64,000 nt of DNA from Gerris lacustris (taxonomy: Eukaryota > Arthropoda > Insecta > Hemiptera > Gerridae), in the NCBI GenBank assembly GCA_951217055.1, contig OX578278.1, forward strand, positions 19,845,605 through 19,909,604, in the 5' to 3' direction. Positions 21,746 to 32,164 of this stretch are shown one piece after another; the stretch's first letter is position 1, and every line of letters begins with the position of its first letter. The notes beneath the pieces were generated by a model, which was not told the DNA's origin, ran no database searches, and saw only the letters and a program-made list of their open reading frames with translations. A program made the position numbers and the translations under genes.

Positions 21746-22640
21746 TTGCGGTCTACTCAAAGGGAATTAATTATATATTAAAACAAATAAATAAGTACCT
21801 AAAATAAAAGAAACGTGAATGGCATAAAAACGTAAAATCATAATTATTTGAAAACCTAGTAATTTAATAACTTGTGAACTGAGATACACGGTGCGGTCGA
21901 GAATCGCTTGGCAGCAAGAGATTATATCCCTTTGTCAAACAGTACATTTGTATGATTTATATATTTGAGTGATTATATATGCATGATTTGTACATAGGAG
22001 AGTTGATATCCCTTTGTCAGAATAATACATTCCAGTAATAATACATTCTAACCTCTTCCTCTCACAGAACCGTATTCCTCAGTTTTATCAATTTAATAAG
22101 TAAGTTAAACATTTTTGAAAAACTCATATTATTATACTTTAACAATTTGACAAAATTGAAGGTTTTTATGGTATCTTATGAGTTTGTCTAAAACATCAAA
22201 CAAAAGTTGTTGTTTCTTTTTTTGAGGAAAGTATCTAAAACTCTCAACAAAATAAGTGCCTTTGGAATTCATTCTTAGTGAACGTATTTTAAATTCTTAA
22301 CAGTGGGAAAATCCTCGCCAACAGGTTTATTAAAATTGATTCACCGCCGATACGCGTAAAACAAATATAACAAACCTGGTTAAAAAAGGTTAAACAATTA
22401 CATTTATTTTGACGATTGGTGTAATGAAAACATATTGAATACGTAGATTATAGGTTTGTCCCTTTTAGTATCTAGATCACTACGGTGTGGGTCGGTAAGG
22501 ATAAAAGATTTTTTTTAAAAAACATTCATCTTAATCGGCTATATTTTTGCCTCCACCGAGGCATATTTGTGCCCTCGCACCCGCACTTGAATACGTATTC
22601 AATACCTCATGGAAACACCTAACTTGTAAAATCCCAAAAC
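21746..22640. other. no gene recognised; satellite-like duplication
   Basis: GATATCCCTTTGTCA-type motifs recur at about 21926 and 22008, resembling the GGATATCCCTTAGTC part of the 184-bp satellite monomer. The remainder is unassigned. Confidence 0.4.
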
Positions 22641-22805
22641 AGGATTAAATCTGTTTTTAAACACAATGGAAACGTGGTAAATGTTCCCTAATGTGTAAAT
22701 CGGACTTCTATCTAAGAAATTTTGAATTTGAAGAAATATGAAAAGAAAATAAAAAAATAATAATTTGTATGATCACCTTTCCGTTACCACCGGTAAGCTT
22801 AGAAT
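22640..22805 (+). repeat. diverged family A tail
   Basis: GTTCCCTAATGTGTAAATCGGACTTC and ATCACCTTTCCGTTACCACCGGTAAGCTT follow the order of the A tail with many substitutions. This is one of the oldest copies in the window. Confidence 0.6.
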
Positions 22806-22844
22806 AAATAATAATTAGGTAATTTATATAATACATTCAATTAC

Positions 22845-22911
22845 CTGCAAGTTTAGCAGCAGCCGCTGTAGTAATTAAAAGCAATAACCAAGGATTCACG
22901 TAGAACCCCAT
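22845..22911 (-). CDS. candidate host-gene coding exon
   Basis: On the minus strand a T-rich tract and TTGTTACAG are followed at once by ATGGGGTTC and an open stretch reading MGFYVNPWLLLLITTAAAAK plus LAG, ending at GCAG|GTAATT, a good 5' splice site. This gives a 67-nt exon, leaving the last codon split after its first base. The peptide is hydrophobic and could be a signal peptide or membrane anchor. GC content is about 46 percent against roughly 25-30 percent nearby, and no other copy exists in the window, which argues against a repeat. I do not recognise the protein. The ATG abutting the acceptor may be the initiator or an internal methionine. It is the only convincing host coding signal here; if real, neighbouring exons lie beyond long introns. 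Confidence 0.55.
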
Positions 22912-23225
22912 CTGTAACAAAACAACAAATTAAAATTAATAATTAACTTCAAACTATAATTGAATATTTTATAAATAAAATTAATATTAATAAATAAGAT
23001 GTCTTAGAGGTTAAAGCGAGTCTAGAGGCAACCCGGAAGCCAACATAGAAACGATCTATGTACCCAGAGAAGGAATAAAATGATTCTCAATTATTATTGT
23101 GATGGCGTACATAAATTATTTAATTACATAATCTCCCTGCCTGCAATTACCGCTCTCACTATTCCTAATACATACAAAAATAGAAGGTATACAAGTATAT
23201 CTTAAGACTTTACATGGTTTTAAGT
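22912..23225. other. no gene recognised
   Basis: Lies upstream of the candidate exon in transcript direction and so could be intron. No further exon-like block is visible. Confidence 0.4.
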
Positions 23226-23235
23226 TTTATAAAAA

Positions 23236-23990
23236 AGTTTGATTGACAAGAATGAATAGAACAATAGATAGGAGAGAGAAAGAGAGAAAAAAAAATCAAA
23301 TAGTTTGATTGACAAGACTATGTACAGAGGTATGATGTGTGAAGTGGCTGGAATTCTCTACCGCGGGGCGTAAAAAGGGCCTAAGTGATGGCCTAATTGC
23401 AAGGTTCGAACAAGTGGTTCGTCCTACCCGTTCTAGTATAAAGTACTAGACTACTACTACTACTACTACTACTTGATTGACAAGAATAAATTGAACAATA
23501 CATAGAAGAGAGAGAGAGAGAGGAAAAAAATTAAAAAGAGTTTGATTGACAATAATGAATAGAACAATACATAGGAGAGAGAAAGAGAAAAAAAATAATA
23601 GTTTGATTGACAAGAATAAATTGAACAATACATAGAAGAGAGAGAGAGAGGAAAAAAATTAAAAAGAGTTTGATTGACAAGAATGAATAGAACAATACAT
23701 AGAAGAGAGAGAGAGAGAGAGAGGAAAAAAATTAAAAAGAGTTTGATTGACAAGAATGAATAGAACAATACATAGAAGAGAGAGAGAGAGGAAAAAAATT
23801 AAAAAGAGTTTGATTGACAAGAATGAATAGAACAATACATAGGAGAGAGAAAGAGAAAAAAAAATCAAATAGTTTGATTGACAAGAATGAATAGAACAAT
23901 ACAAGGAGAGAGAGAGAGAGGGAGAGAGAGAAAAATTAAAAACAGTTTGATTGACAAGAATAAATAGAACAATAGGTAAGAGAGAAGTAG
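23236..23990 (+). repeat. ~66-bp minisatellite with GA-rich core
   Basis: About ten units of TTTGATTGACAAGAATGAATAG, AACAATACATAG, (GA)n and AAAAAAATTAAAAAGAG. Length varies with the GA run. The second and third units are separated by a 150-bp non-repeat block (23318-23472) that ends in a (TAC)n run. Minus-strand frames across it are repeat artefacts. Confidence 0.93.
23446..23474 (+). repeat. (TAC)n microsatellite
   Basis: Eight to nine CTA/TAC triplets at the edge of the block that interrupts the minisatellite. Confidence 0.9.
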
Positions 23991-24039
23991 CTGTTTTATT
24001 TTTCAGCTGGGACATATTAATTTTTATTCAATATTAAAT

Positions 24040-24620
24040 TAGCGCAAAAGGTTGAAATTAAAATAAATAATTAATATAAAAATGCAATTTTTCAAAACTG
24101 GTCTTATTTTCAATTTTCAATTTTTTTTTTTTTTTTTTTTTTTATTTGGTTTCTGTATTCTTAACTTTAGTTGTATCTATGTGCAAAATTTGGGGAAGAT
24201 TGAATGACGGGAAGTGGTTCAAAATTGGGGTAATAGGTGTGCGATGAAACTTAAAAAGCAAATAAATTTGACGCCATTTTTTTCTTTTTTTTTTTTTGGT
24301 TTCTGTATTCTTCACCTTAGTTGTATCTATGTGCAAAATTTGGGGAAGATTGAATGACGGTAAGTGGTTCAAACTTTGGGTAATAGGTGTGCGATGAAAC
24401 TTAAAAAGCCAATAAATTTGACGCCATTTTGTTTTTTGTTTTTGGTTTCTGTATTCTTCACCTTAGTTATATCTATGTGCAAAATTTGGGGAAGATTGAA
24501 TCACGGGAAGTGGTTCAAAATTGGGGAAACGGAAATGTGCGATGAAACTTACAAAGCAAAGTAATATAAGACCAGTAAAAAACAACACTTTTTGGACTCT
24601 CAAAACGTGTAAATCTATAA
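24040..24620 (+). repeat. family D, tandem triplication of the core
   Basis: The core TTTCTGTATTCTTCACCTTAG, GTGCAAAATTTGGGGAAG, GGTGTGCGATGAAACTTA occurs three times (about 24158, 24299, 24444) with ~143-bp spacing, each preceded by a poly(T) run. The last unit continues into AAGTAATATAAGACCAGTAAAAA as in the copy at 14215, so the array formed by expansion inside one copy. Confidence 0.88.
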
Positions 24621-24680
24621 AAATCTCAAAATCGAATTTTAGCGTCAACACGATTCTGTCTCATTAAATGAGAAAATAAC
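24588..24680 (+). repeat. family B tail fragment
   Basis: TTTTTGGACTCTCAAAACGTG followed by AAATCTCAAAATCGAATTTT, the same order as the ends of the B copies at 27960 and 49030. Confidence 0.7.
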
Positions 24681-25048
24681 AAGATAATTTTCACAAAATA
24701 TGATTCTAAATTTTTGAAACTTAAACGTGAATTACCCAGAGTTATGAAGGAGTAAAATGAATCAATGTCTTGAATAATTTCCAGAGAAAAAGTGAGAGAA
24801 ACGCCCCTGTGTTAATTCTAGAGTAACTAAATTGCTGGCTCTCTGTTATTCTTCCACTCAGAGCAATATACTGTATCAGTTGAAATAGCTGGTGAAGCTA
24901 AACAACTAAAGGGTAGAAAGAGGAGCAAAGCAATAAACCAGACAGCCTGAGTTATACTAAGCCAGTATATTAATAAACACAATGAGTACATTTCTACACC
25001 GTGTTAGTCAACTTGAATAATGCATGCTTTATTCCAACCCACACACAT
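24681..25048. other. no gene recognised
   Basis: Unassigned AT-rich DNA between the B fragment and the tRNA-like sequence. Confidence 0.4.
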
Positions 25049-25054
25049 ATATAC

Positions 25055-25128
25055 ATAGGTAGGAATGTTAGAGCACTGGATTGGAAACACAGAGGTCAGT
25101 GGTTCAAATGCCAGTCAGAGTTTTTTTT
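25055..25128 (+). repeat. tRNA-derived sequence (SINE head or tRNA pseudogene)
   Basis: TTAGAGCACTGGATTGGAAA...GGTCAGTGGTTCAAATGCC has the order of a tRNA: D-arm end, anticodon arm with TGGAAA, short variable loop and a B box one base off consensus. A run of nine T follows, as at a pol III stop. The acceptor stem does not close, so it is not called a functional tRNA. Confidence 0.55.
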
Positions 25129-25195
25129 TCTTTGTCTCACTTTATTTAATCTAATTATATACATATATATCCTCAACAAAAACCTAACAGTAAAA

Positions 25196-25606
25196 AAAGG
25201 GCCAAGTTCCAGACTCCCACCAAAAAAAAGTCAGCCTATCAAAGTAGTGATATCTACAATAAATGGTGGCCAAGTCTGCCTTTTCTTTAGTCCACAACTC
25301 CTACTTTTATGAGCAAAACTACTCTTTTATTTCGATAAATTTACCCGTCACTGAATGCTGATAGGCTGACTTTTTTGGGGTCTGGAATTTGTGACTACTC
25401 ACAATACTGAAATTTTATGTCTTATTCAGAAACTGGCAAAGTTTTGAGCAAGGCAAGAGTTTTGAGGCAAAGAGTAGTCTTGCTCATGAAATTAGGAGTA
25501 AAGTGTGGTTGTAGAGTAAAGATAGAACAGAATTGGCCACAATGTAGATATCACTACTTTAATAGGCTGTCTTTTTTGGGTAGGGGTCTGGAACTTTTCC
25601 TTTTTG
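25196..25606. repeat. foldback-type inverted repeat
   Basis: Arms 25198-25270 and 25535-25606 are inverted copies (AGTTCCAGACTCCCACC, AAAGTCAGCCTATCAAAG, TAGTGATATCTACA). A third partial copy lies at 25358-25392, and a second inverted pair is formed by GAGCAAAACTACTC and GAGTAGTCTTGCTC. No protein and no clear target duplication were found. A further GGAACTTGGCC at 26099 hints at a larger element. Confidence 0.68.
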
Positions 25607-26301
25607 CTGGCTTCTGAATCGTTGGTGTCGATTTTTAAGAGGCGCTGTACAATTAATTGTCTGAACTCCATTTTTCGAGGTTGTTGAATCCGAATCTGAA
25701 CTCTAGATTTATCCTACGCGTACAGTTTAGCCGGAAAATGCGCCTAAATACTACATAGAATTATGATGTCCTATTTTTTTAGTATTTAAAAATGAACTTT
25801 TTAAATATTTTTGGTTTTTTTCAGTTACTCAGCTTCAAGTGTGCAAAATTTCAAATTTCTAGCTATCCTGGAAGTCACAGGACAAGTTTGATGATAAGTG
25901 AGTGATAATAACAAAAATGTCAACTTTGAAACTCTCCCTAGCTGAATACTAATGCCTCAATTTTTAACAGTTTTCTAAGCTACGCAGGCTTAATCTATGT
26001 TTTAAATGTCAAAAACCCATTGTAAGAGGAAGCAGAGATATGAGGGTGAGAAAAACCGGGAGAATTGGTTTAAGTAAAAATACACACTGCATGCTTACTG
26101 GAACTTGGCCTTGCGCACTATATATACTAGACTAGACTATATATATATATTCTTTTGTTTAGAAAGAAAAAAGTCAAACAATATTATTATTATTGAATAA
26201 CTCTAATGGCCCTTTTTTTTTACTTTAACCTAAGTTTTGGAAGTCAAAACTAAGTTTTGACTTACTTTTCTACAGTTTCATTTCTTAAAGAAGGGAACTT
26301 A
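25607..26301. other. no gene recognised
   Basis: Unassigned DNA. CTTCAAGTGTGCAAAATTTC near 25832 recalls the LINE/SINE-tail-like block at 7.7 kb. Confidence 0.4.
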
Positions 26302-26303
26302 TA

Positions 26304-26889
26304 CATGGTCTGTCCCATAAATACGTATAAAATAATTTTAGAGACTTATGTAGGAAGTGAGGAGAATAGACAGAGATCTCCCCTCCCCCCAACAACCAAA
26401 GCAAGCATGAGCTAGGTGGAGGGCATCGCAGGTGTCGTCACTCATTCTCTACAGACTGTTAATCCAACCCCTTTCTAAGTGTCACGTCGGCATGGAAAAC
26501 AAAAAACACAACAAAAAAAGAACAATGAAAATCACACAGCGTTGGTTGTGCGCAAGTTTTTGGCGCTTAGTTCCATTATCGTCACTGTCCACCCCCCATA
26601 TTCACCCGATTTGGCACCAAGTGACTTTTTTTTGTTTTCAAAGTTCAAAATTTTGCTTTGGGCGCCATTTTGGGGGGCTTGGATGGCATAAAAGCAGCAA
26701 CGACGAGGTAGCTAAAGAGCCCTAAGGTAGAAGACTTTTAAAGATGTTTCCAATAATGGAAATGGCGTTGGGCCAAGTGCGTTTTATCAGGGGGGGGGAG
26801 TACTTTAAGGGAGACAAAATTGTTTTAAATGATAAAATGTAAAATAAAAAATTTATGAATTTTTCATACGTATTTTTGGGACAGAGTAG
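26304..26889 (+). mobile_element. mariner transposon with internal deletion
   Basis: Inverted ends CATGGTCTGTCCCATAAATACGTAT and CTACTCTGTCCCAAAAATACGTAT (left, and right read inverted) are each bounded by TA (26302-26303 and 26890-26891), the Tc1/mariner target. The copy is 586 bp against about 1.3 kb for a complete mariner. It keeps the start and the last third of the transposase. Confidence 0.9.
26492..26880 (+). pseudogene. mariner transposase remnant
   Basis: MENKKHNK at 26492 resembles the mariner N-terminus. After a deletion of the DNA-binding and first catalytic regions, NHTALVVRKFLA leads into HPPYSPDLAPSDFFLFSKFK (about 26590-26650), the signature around the third acid of the D,D34D catalytic triad. 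Further on, shifted frames give QVRFIRGG-EYFKGDKIVLND, the usual C-terminal end. Two or more frameshifts and the deletion make it inactive. Family assignment is firm; the subfamily is not determined. Confidence 0.88.
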
Positions 26890-26901
26890 TATTAACATTA
26901 A

Positions 26902-26904
<3 letters not shown>

Positions 26905-26987
<83 letters not shown>
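26905..26987 (+). repeat. (TA)n microsatellite
   Basis: About forty uninterrupted TA dinucleotides directly beside the mariner copy, able to extrude as a cruciform. Confidence 0.97.
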
Positions 26988-26988
<1 letters not shown>

Positions 26989-27604
26989 AATATTATAACT
27001 ATGTTATAATAACATGTTTTTATCAAAATTAGAAAATAATCTAAAATACTGTCTACACAAATGTTTATTAAAACAGAAAATTTACAATTTTATTCTAATT
27101 GCTTTTTAATTAAGACTCATATTTGATTATTATTATTACATTATTTAAAATTATATTCTCTTTAAAAGGCCGTATTTCTTTAAAAAAAATAAGTTACTTT
27201 TTGTTTATTTGTATAATTTTGTTTTAAAATTTGGAAAAAGGTTTTTTTAAGTTGAATTTCAGAAGAGAATGTATATTATGAAAGAAGTCTTTTATTTTTA
27301 ATAAAAATGATAATACAGTGAATATATATTGTCTAGAAGTTTATTTTTTCAAAATATTTTATCAAGCATTTTATTTTCTTAGAAAACACTCACAAGAAAT
27401 CACATTAGAGAGCTTAAAGAGGTCTTTGCAATTGTTTTTTAAGTATAGAATATTTTATCCTTTTCTTTCTTTGTAAGCTTTAGGTTGAATACTATACACT
27501 ATATAAACCCACATTTAAGCATATGTAACTTTATTATCTCAAATACATTGTTATACGGATACCTACATATAAAAAGTATAGGAAGAAAATAAAATTAAAT
27601 AATA
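26988..27604. other. no gene recognised
   Basis: AT-rich unassigned DNA. Confidence 0.45.
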
Positions 27605-28020
27605 AAAAAATAGGTGCGAGACAACTCAGACAATCTTTCCATATTGTAGAAACTGTATTTAAATTTCATAATATCTCATATAATTGAAAAAAAAATTGGG
27701 GGGTAGCGTCCCCAAATTTGGAGCTAAAATTTATTTCTCGATTTCGCCTCTGGGTATGATTTTGCTGAACGTGTTTGCCAAATTTCGTTAAAATCGGCCC
27801 AGTAGTTTAGGCTCAACGCGTCTACACAGACGAAAGGCAGAAGATAGGCGGACAACGACAGGCGGCAGACAGACGCAGGCAGACATTTTTTAAAAACCAC
27901 TTCTTTTTGGACTCAGGGGACCTCACAACGTGTACATCCATTAAAATATCAAAATTGACTTTCCGCACCATTACAATTCCTTTCTCTTTATGTTAGAAAG
28001 TATAAAATGAGACAATACAT
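27605..28020 (+). repeat. family B dispersed repeat
   Basis: Ordered blocks: GAGACAACTCAGACAATCTT, GGGGGGTAGCGTCCCC, GAGCTAAAATTTATTTCTCG, AAATCGGCCCAGTAGTTTAGGC, a run of CAGACG-type repeats, GGGGACCTCACAACGTG and a final TTAGAAAGTATAAAATG. The 'target-phrase' AAATCGG-CCAGTAGTTTAGG is common in RTE-type LINE and SINE tails. No protein frame. Confidence 0.82.
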
Positions 28021-28280
28021 CAAACTTAAGAGTGAAATTATGAATCTAAAATAAATTCAAAGATATTTAGATACATTACTAAATACAAACTTTTAAAATG
28101 AAATGATTAATTTTAAAAATCGATTCGTCTTAGGATTGCCCATAGAACCATGGTCCTTGTTTGTGTTTAACACAGATGGGTCAGTAATAGATAGGGATCA
28201 AAGAAGTTTTTTAACCTTTACTTAAATTGCAATTCAATTTTAAGTTTTTGGTAGTTTTCATACTACGGAAAGTTTAAATA
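28021..28280. other. no gene recognised
   Basis: Unassigned, leading into the SINE-like block at 28240 (AATTTTAAGTTTTTGGTAG). Confidence 0.4.
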
Positions 28281-28430
28281 ATTTAAATCAAATTATAATT
28301 ATTATTTACTAGGTACGGGAAACAGACAGTGAAAAATACTCTCCCGCGCCGGGATTCAAATCCCGGCGCGGGAGTGTATTTTTCACTGTCTGTTTCCCGT
28401 AGTAAATAATAATTATAATTTGATTTAAAT
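28281..28430. repeat. 150-bp near-perfect palindrome from two head-to-head SINEs
   Basis: Both arms are the SINE sequence seen from 63223 (ATTTAAATCAAATTATAATT, GGGAAACAGACAGTG, CTCCCGCGCCGGGATT), meeting at the tRNA B-box region with a two-base centre. Only TAGGTAC versus TAC in one arm and one or two other differences break symmetry. Confidence 0.92.
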
Positions 28431-28823
28431 TGTAATTAGATAAATAAAAAAAAGAATGTATAGAATAGGATATTACATTAGGATTGGTTGGCTTATATGT
28501 TAGAGATGGCTATGCATGATCCTATTTTGAAAGGTCATAGCCATTTTCACTTTTGAAAGCAGAGACCACACTGTAACTTTCTTCGTTTTGAAAGCAGGCT
28601 AATGTTTGCTTTTTGTATTTTTCTAAAACAGCGAAAAACTTTTTCACATAAATTTCTTTATGTACGAATTTATAAAATTCAATGAAATTTTAGGCTACTA
28701 TAAACGGATCCTCGACTGTGTTCTTCTCCTATGTGTGATTGCGACTCATCATGAAAGAGGTGTAGTTTTATAACCAAACAATGTCTTTACAAAAAATAAT
28801 TGTAATTATAACAATTAAATAAC
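28431..28823. other. no gene recognised
   Basis: Unassigned DNA between the palindrome and the next inverted repeat. Confidence 0.4.
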
Positions 28824-28959
28824 AAATAGCTTGGTTTTCCGGTGAAATCCACGTCACGAAGAAGATTTTTGGAACGAAGTTCCTTATGGCACGTTCTGGA
28901 GCCCGGGAGTGAATCCGAAAAAAACGACCAAAATCAACGTCACGCAAAATCCGTCACGA

Positions 28960-29130
28960 AATCCACAGATGACGATAACTTAAGTAAAAGATCACCGAGT
29001 TAGATGAAATTAGGTACACAGGTTCATTTTACCAATGCCCAGGCTGAGTTCGTCGGAAAACGTTATCCGCCCAAGGGTTCAGGCGCAATGCTCGCGTAAA
29101 CGTAAGCTTTAAAAGACGGGAAAAAGAGTT
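28960..29130 (-). repeat. family A variant fragment, inverted
   Basis: GATGACGATAACTTAAGTAAAAG, CAGGCTGAGTTCGTCGG and CGCTCGCGTAAACG are the reverse complement of blocks at 8395-8520. Confidence 0.75.
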
Positions 29131-29577
29131 ATTAAGGAAGCCTGTTACTTGACTTGTTTTGATTATTTTTGTTATACGTCAAAAATGTCACTTTGTTTTG
29201 TAAATAAATAAAATATAATCATGTAATCTTGTATCATTTCACCCTGATACAAGCAGAAGCTGTAGAGAAGGGAAGAGATATATTTTATAATATTTTAAAT
29301 TAATTTAATTGGCCGGGTAGGTAGAAAACATATTCAATATATATTTATAGTAACACGTTTGCTTTAATTATTCAAATAATGATTTTCTTTTAATTTTGCC
29401 TTAACTCTGCTAGGTACAAACAGTTCGTTACTTTTAATTTTGTCTCTTTTCTAACTCCGCCATGTATAAGTAGTTGTATGCGTACTTAGCACTGTGATTT
29501 TATAATTTATATTTAATGAAAAATGTAAGGAACTTCGTTCCTACCGGGTGTCCCACGACACCACACGTATTTTTTTT

Positions 29578-29736
29578 CTTTTCAACTTCTGGAAGCCTCT
29601 TCAGGGATGTGGTGCATTATGATGTTTACTTGAAGCAACAACAAGAAATGCAGTCTGTATACTCAGTATATCTGGTTGTTGCTTCAAGTAAACATCATGA
29701 TGCACCACATCCCCGAAGAGGCTTCTTGAAGTTCAA
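29578..29736. repeat. 60-bp-arm hairpin
   Basis: GGAAGCCTCTTCAGGGATGTGG, GATGTTTACTTGAAGCAACAAC and its inverse ending GAGGCTTCTTGAAG. AAAGAAACGTCGG follows the right arm, echoing the GAAACGTYG motif of the other hairpin elements. Confidence 0.85.
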
Positions 29737-29889
29737 AAGAAACGTCGGACTTCAACAACTTCGTGACGTGGATTTCACCGGAAAACCAAGCTATTTATTT
29801 AGAGCAACCAGAAGCCTACGCATCAAAATGTATAACAGTTTTATAAACATTTTCTATAACAATTTTATGAACAGATAACCGCAGTGTCA

Positions 29890-30165
29890 ATAAAATTGGT
29901 GGATGAGTGGATTTAACATTAAGAACTTCTTCGTCGATGCAGACCTATCGAAATATGGGTTAATAATATGGATTAGGGACATTTTGAATAAGGAAGCTAA
30001 TACGCAGGCTAGCCCCTGACTGGAATTCTCAAGGATTCCACAGAAGAGAAAGACCTAGGCACCTGGTGACATAGACTTCACAATGAATTTGACTGAATCG
30101 TTAAGAAAGTAAAGGAACTCACCATGGTACAATGCGCACAAGACTCGTCTTAAATAGCATCTTCA
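29890..30165 (+). pseudogene. LINE C-terminal remnant
   Basis: With stops and frame changes the plus strand reads ...NKEANTQA-P-WNSQGFHRREKDLGTW. The order WNPQG-RRRGRP--TWRR is typical of the C-terminus of one group of LINE ORF2 proteins. The same degenerate tail appears in the minus-strand remnant at 53640-54290 (ANPRLESSRMPEMRKT), so both probably come from one family. It is too decayed to classify further. Confidence 0.6.
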
Positions 30166-32160
30166 AGTAAAACATAAGTATGAAACATTTAGAGACGATG
30201 GCCAGCCTGCCGCTTGGAAAAACTAAGCCTCGGTATTTATATTTCATTTCTCTAACCAAAATATTTAAAATTAAAAAACAAACCAAACCTCATCACAAAA
30301 GAAAAACTGATTGTATAAACAAGTGATATACAGGCAAATATTAAGTAGACTATTTTAAAAGCGTCGTGTGTGACTTCCGTATACAAACAAAAATGTTCTT
30401 TTCTCTAGCACAGAGCAAAGTGGAAGAAGTAAAACACACAAGACAGCATAAGTATAAGAACAAGGATGTAGGTGGGAGGCGAGAGAAGGAAAAACACTTG
30501 TTGTGTCATGTTTAAAAGCAAACATAATACAAGAAGCTCTTTTCGTTTTACTCCCTAACATAGCGAAACATGTTGTCGAGTGGAATCGATAAAGACTTAA
30601 GATATCTGAAGCAGCGTCTTGTCACAGCTACAAAACACAATAACATCTTACATGTTGAAACACTTGTACAAACCATCTATGTGTACATCCATGTCACAAA
30701 TAAACATTTACTCTCATGTATGTATAAAAATATATGTGCTTTTTTCACTTAGCTCTTCATCAATGGGTGGGAAAATGTTTGTTAAACATTGCGGAGTTAC
30801 TAAAGGGCACATAGTGACGGCAATGTTATTCTTATTTTATATACTGTATAAATCTTTACCAGACTAAATCTCTTAGATAATTCTATGGATGAATACTTCT
30901 TTTAGAAACCCAGTTAATCCGGGTAAAACACGTTTCTTCTTTTAAAAAGGAGAAAAAACCCATTTTTACATGAGGAGAGAGAAAATTACTCTTTGCATTT
31001 GTATGTGCGGCTGGGAAAAAAGAACTCAGAAAGGCGAGCTTAAGCATGAACATAAAAAGAATACAACGAGACATAAAAATAAAGATAGTCTCTCTAGACA
31101 GCCATTTTAATTTCACAACGCTCTTTCAATCTATTGATAGCTTATCATCAGTGTCTAAATGGAATCAGCAAGAAGACAGGCTATTGCATTAAATTCACAA
31201 GCTCTGTAGAACAACTTGGGTTCAGACGATATTTTACTCATTGCTTTAAAGTTTGATTATAAGGGTCCTTTTCGATAAATGTAATAAGATTTTCAGTAAT
31301 ATATAACAGGATTTAAATAAAAAGATCAATCTTCTATTAATCTTTAAGATATATTTTGATAACAGAAAAAAGGAATTCAATAAATTTCAGATTATTCCTT
31401 CAATCTTCTACTATTTCAAATGCCAAACCATTTTATTTAAATTCTTCCTAAAATGAAGCGGAATTTATAGAAACAGAGGGATTCTTTGACTAAAAGACAT
31501 TCTTAACATTCCTGACTTTTATTATTTAGAAAATAACTCAATGAACCAAATTCAATAAAATAAGCTATCTTGATAGAAAACAAAAGAAAAAGGACAATAA
31601 ATAGTTAAGAGAAAGAAATTTATTTTTGACATTACAGATAAATAATTATTATCTGTAATTAATTAATTAATTATTACAAGAAATTACTATAAAATAATAG
31701 ATAAAGAAATATTTAATTTAAAGAAGCATCAACCAGAAGAAGGTGGTTTTTAAAAATCTGGAATAATTAGAGGTATAAACTATAAACTAGGAGTATTTAA
31801 ATAAAAATGAGCAAAAGTGATACCACACTCTTCTTTCATCATTTTGATTAAAATAATGTAGACTCCAAAGAATACTGGGATATATTAGTTAGTGTTGTGA
31901 TAGAAAAATGATAATACCTATATCACTTGGTGCCTATCTCAAATATCAGAGAGAATTATATGACAAAATGGGCCACAAAATCCAATTTCAACTAACTAGT
32001 CAAGAAATTTTAGATATTCTAATGTTTATAAACCGTATTGATAGCTTATATTACGGTTTATAAACCGCTTTGATAGCCCTAAAGTTTTAACAAAGCTCTT
32101 GTGCAAACTAAGTTGATTGCAATGAAGCATCTATTAAGATAACCCAGATGATTCGCAGTA
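30166..32160. other. no gene recognised
   Basis: About 2 kb of unassigned AT-rich DNA. Frames at 30355-30561, 30570-30867 and 30883-31116 show no domain or conserved motif. Confidence 0.45.
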
Positions 32161-32164
32161 TTTG

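Larger units (their letters stand above)
28824..29796. repeat. nested inverted-repeat element
   Basis: Outer arms 28824-28861 and 29759-29796 are perfect inverted copies over about 37 bp (AAATAGCTTGGTTTTCCGG, AAATCCACGTCACGAAG). Inside are an inverted family A-type piece (28960-29130) and a second hairpin at 29578-29736. A frame at 29516-29878 arises from the hairpin and has no recognisable domain. Confidence 0.75.

Noticed and set aside
23446..24015. Minus-strand frames of 60-118 codons rich in Leu/Ser
   Set aside because: They are read-through of the GA-rich minisatellite, not genes.
30355..31116. Several 60-80-codon frames
   Set aside because: Length expected by chance in AT-rich DNA; no motif, splice or start context.
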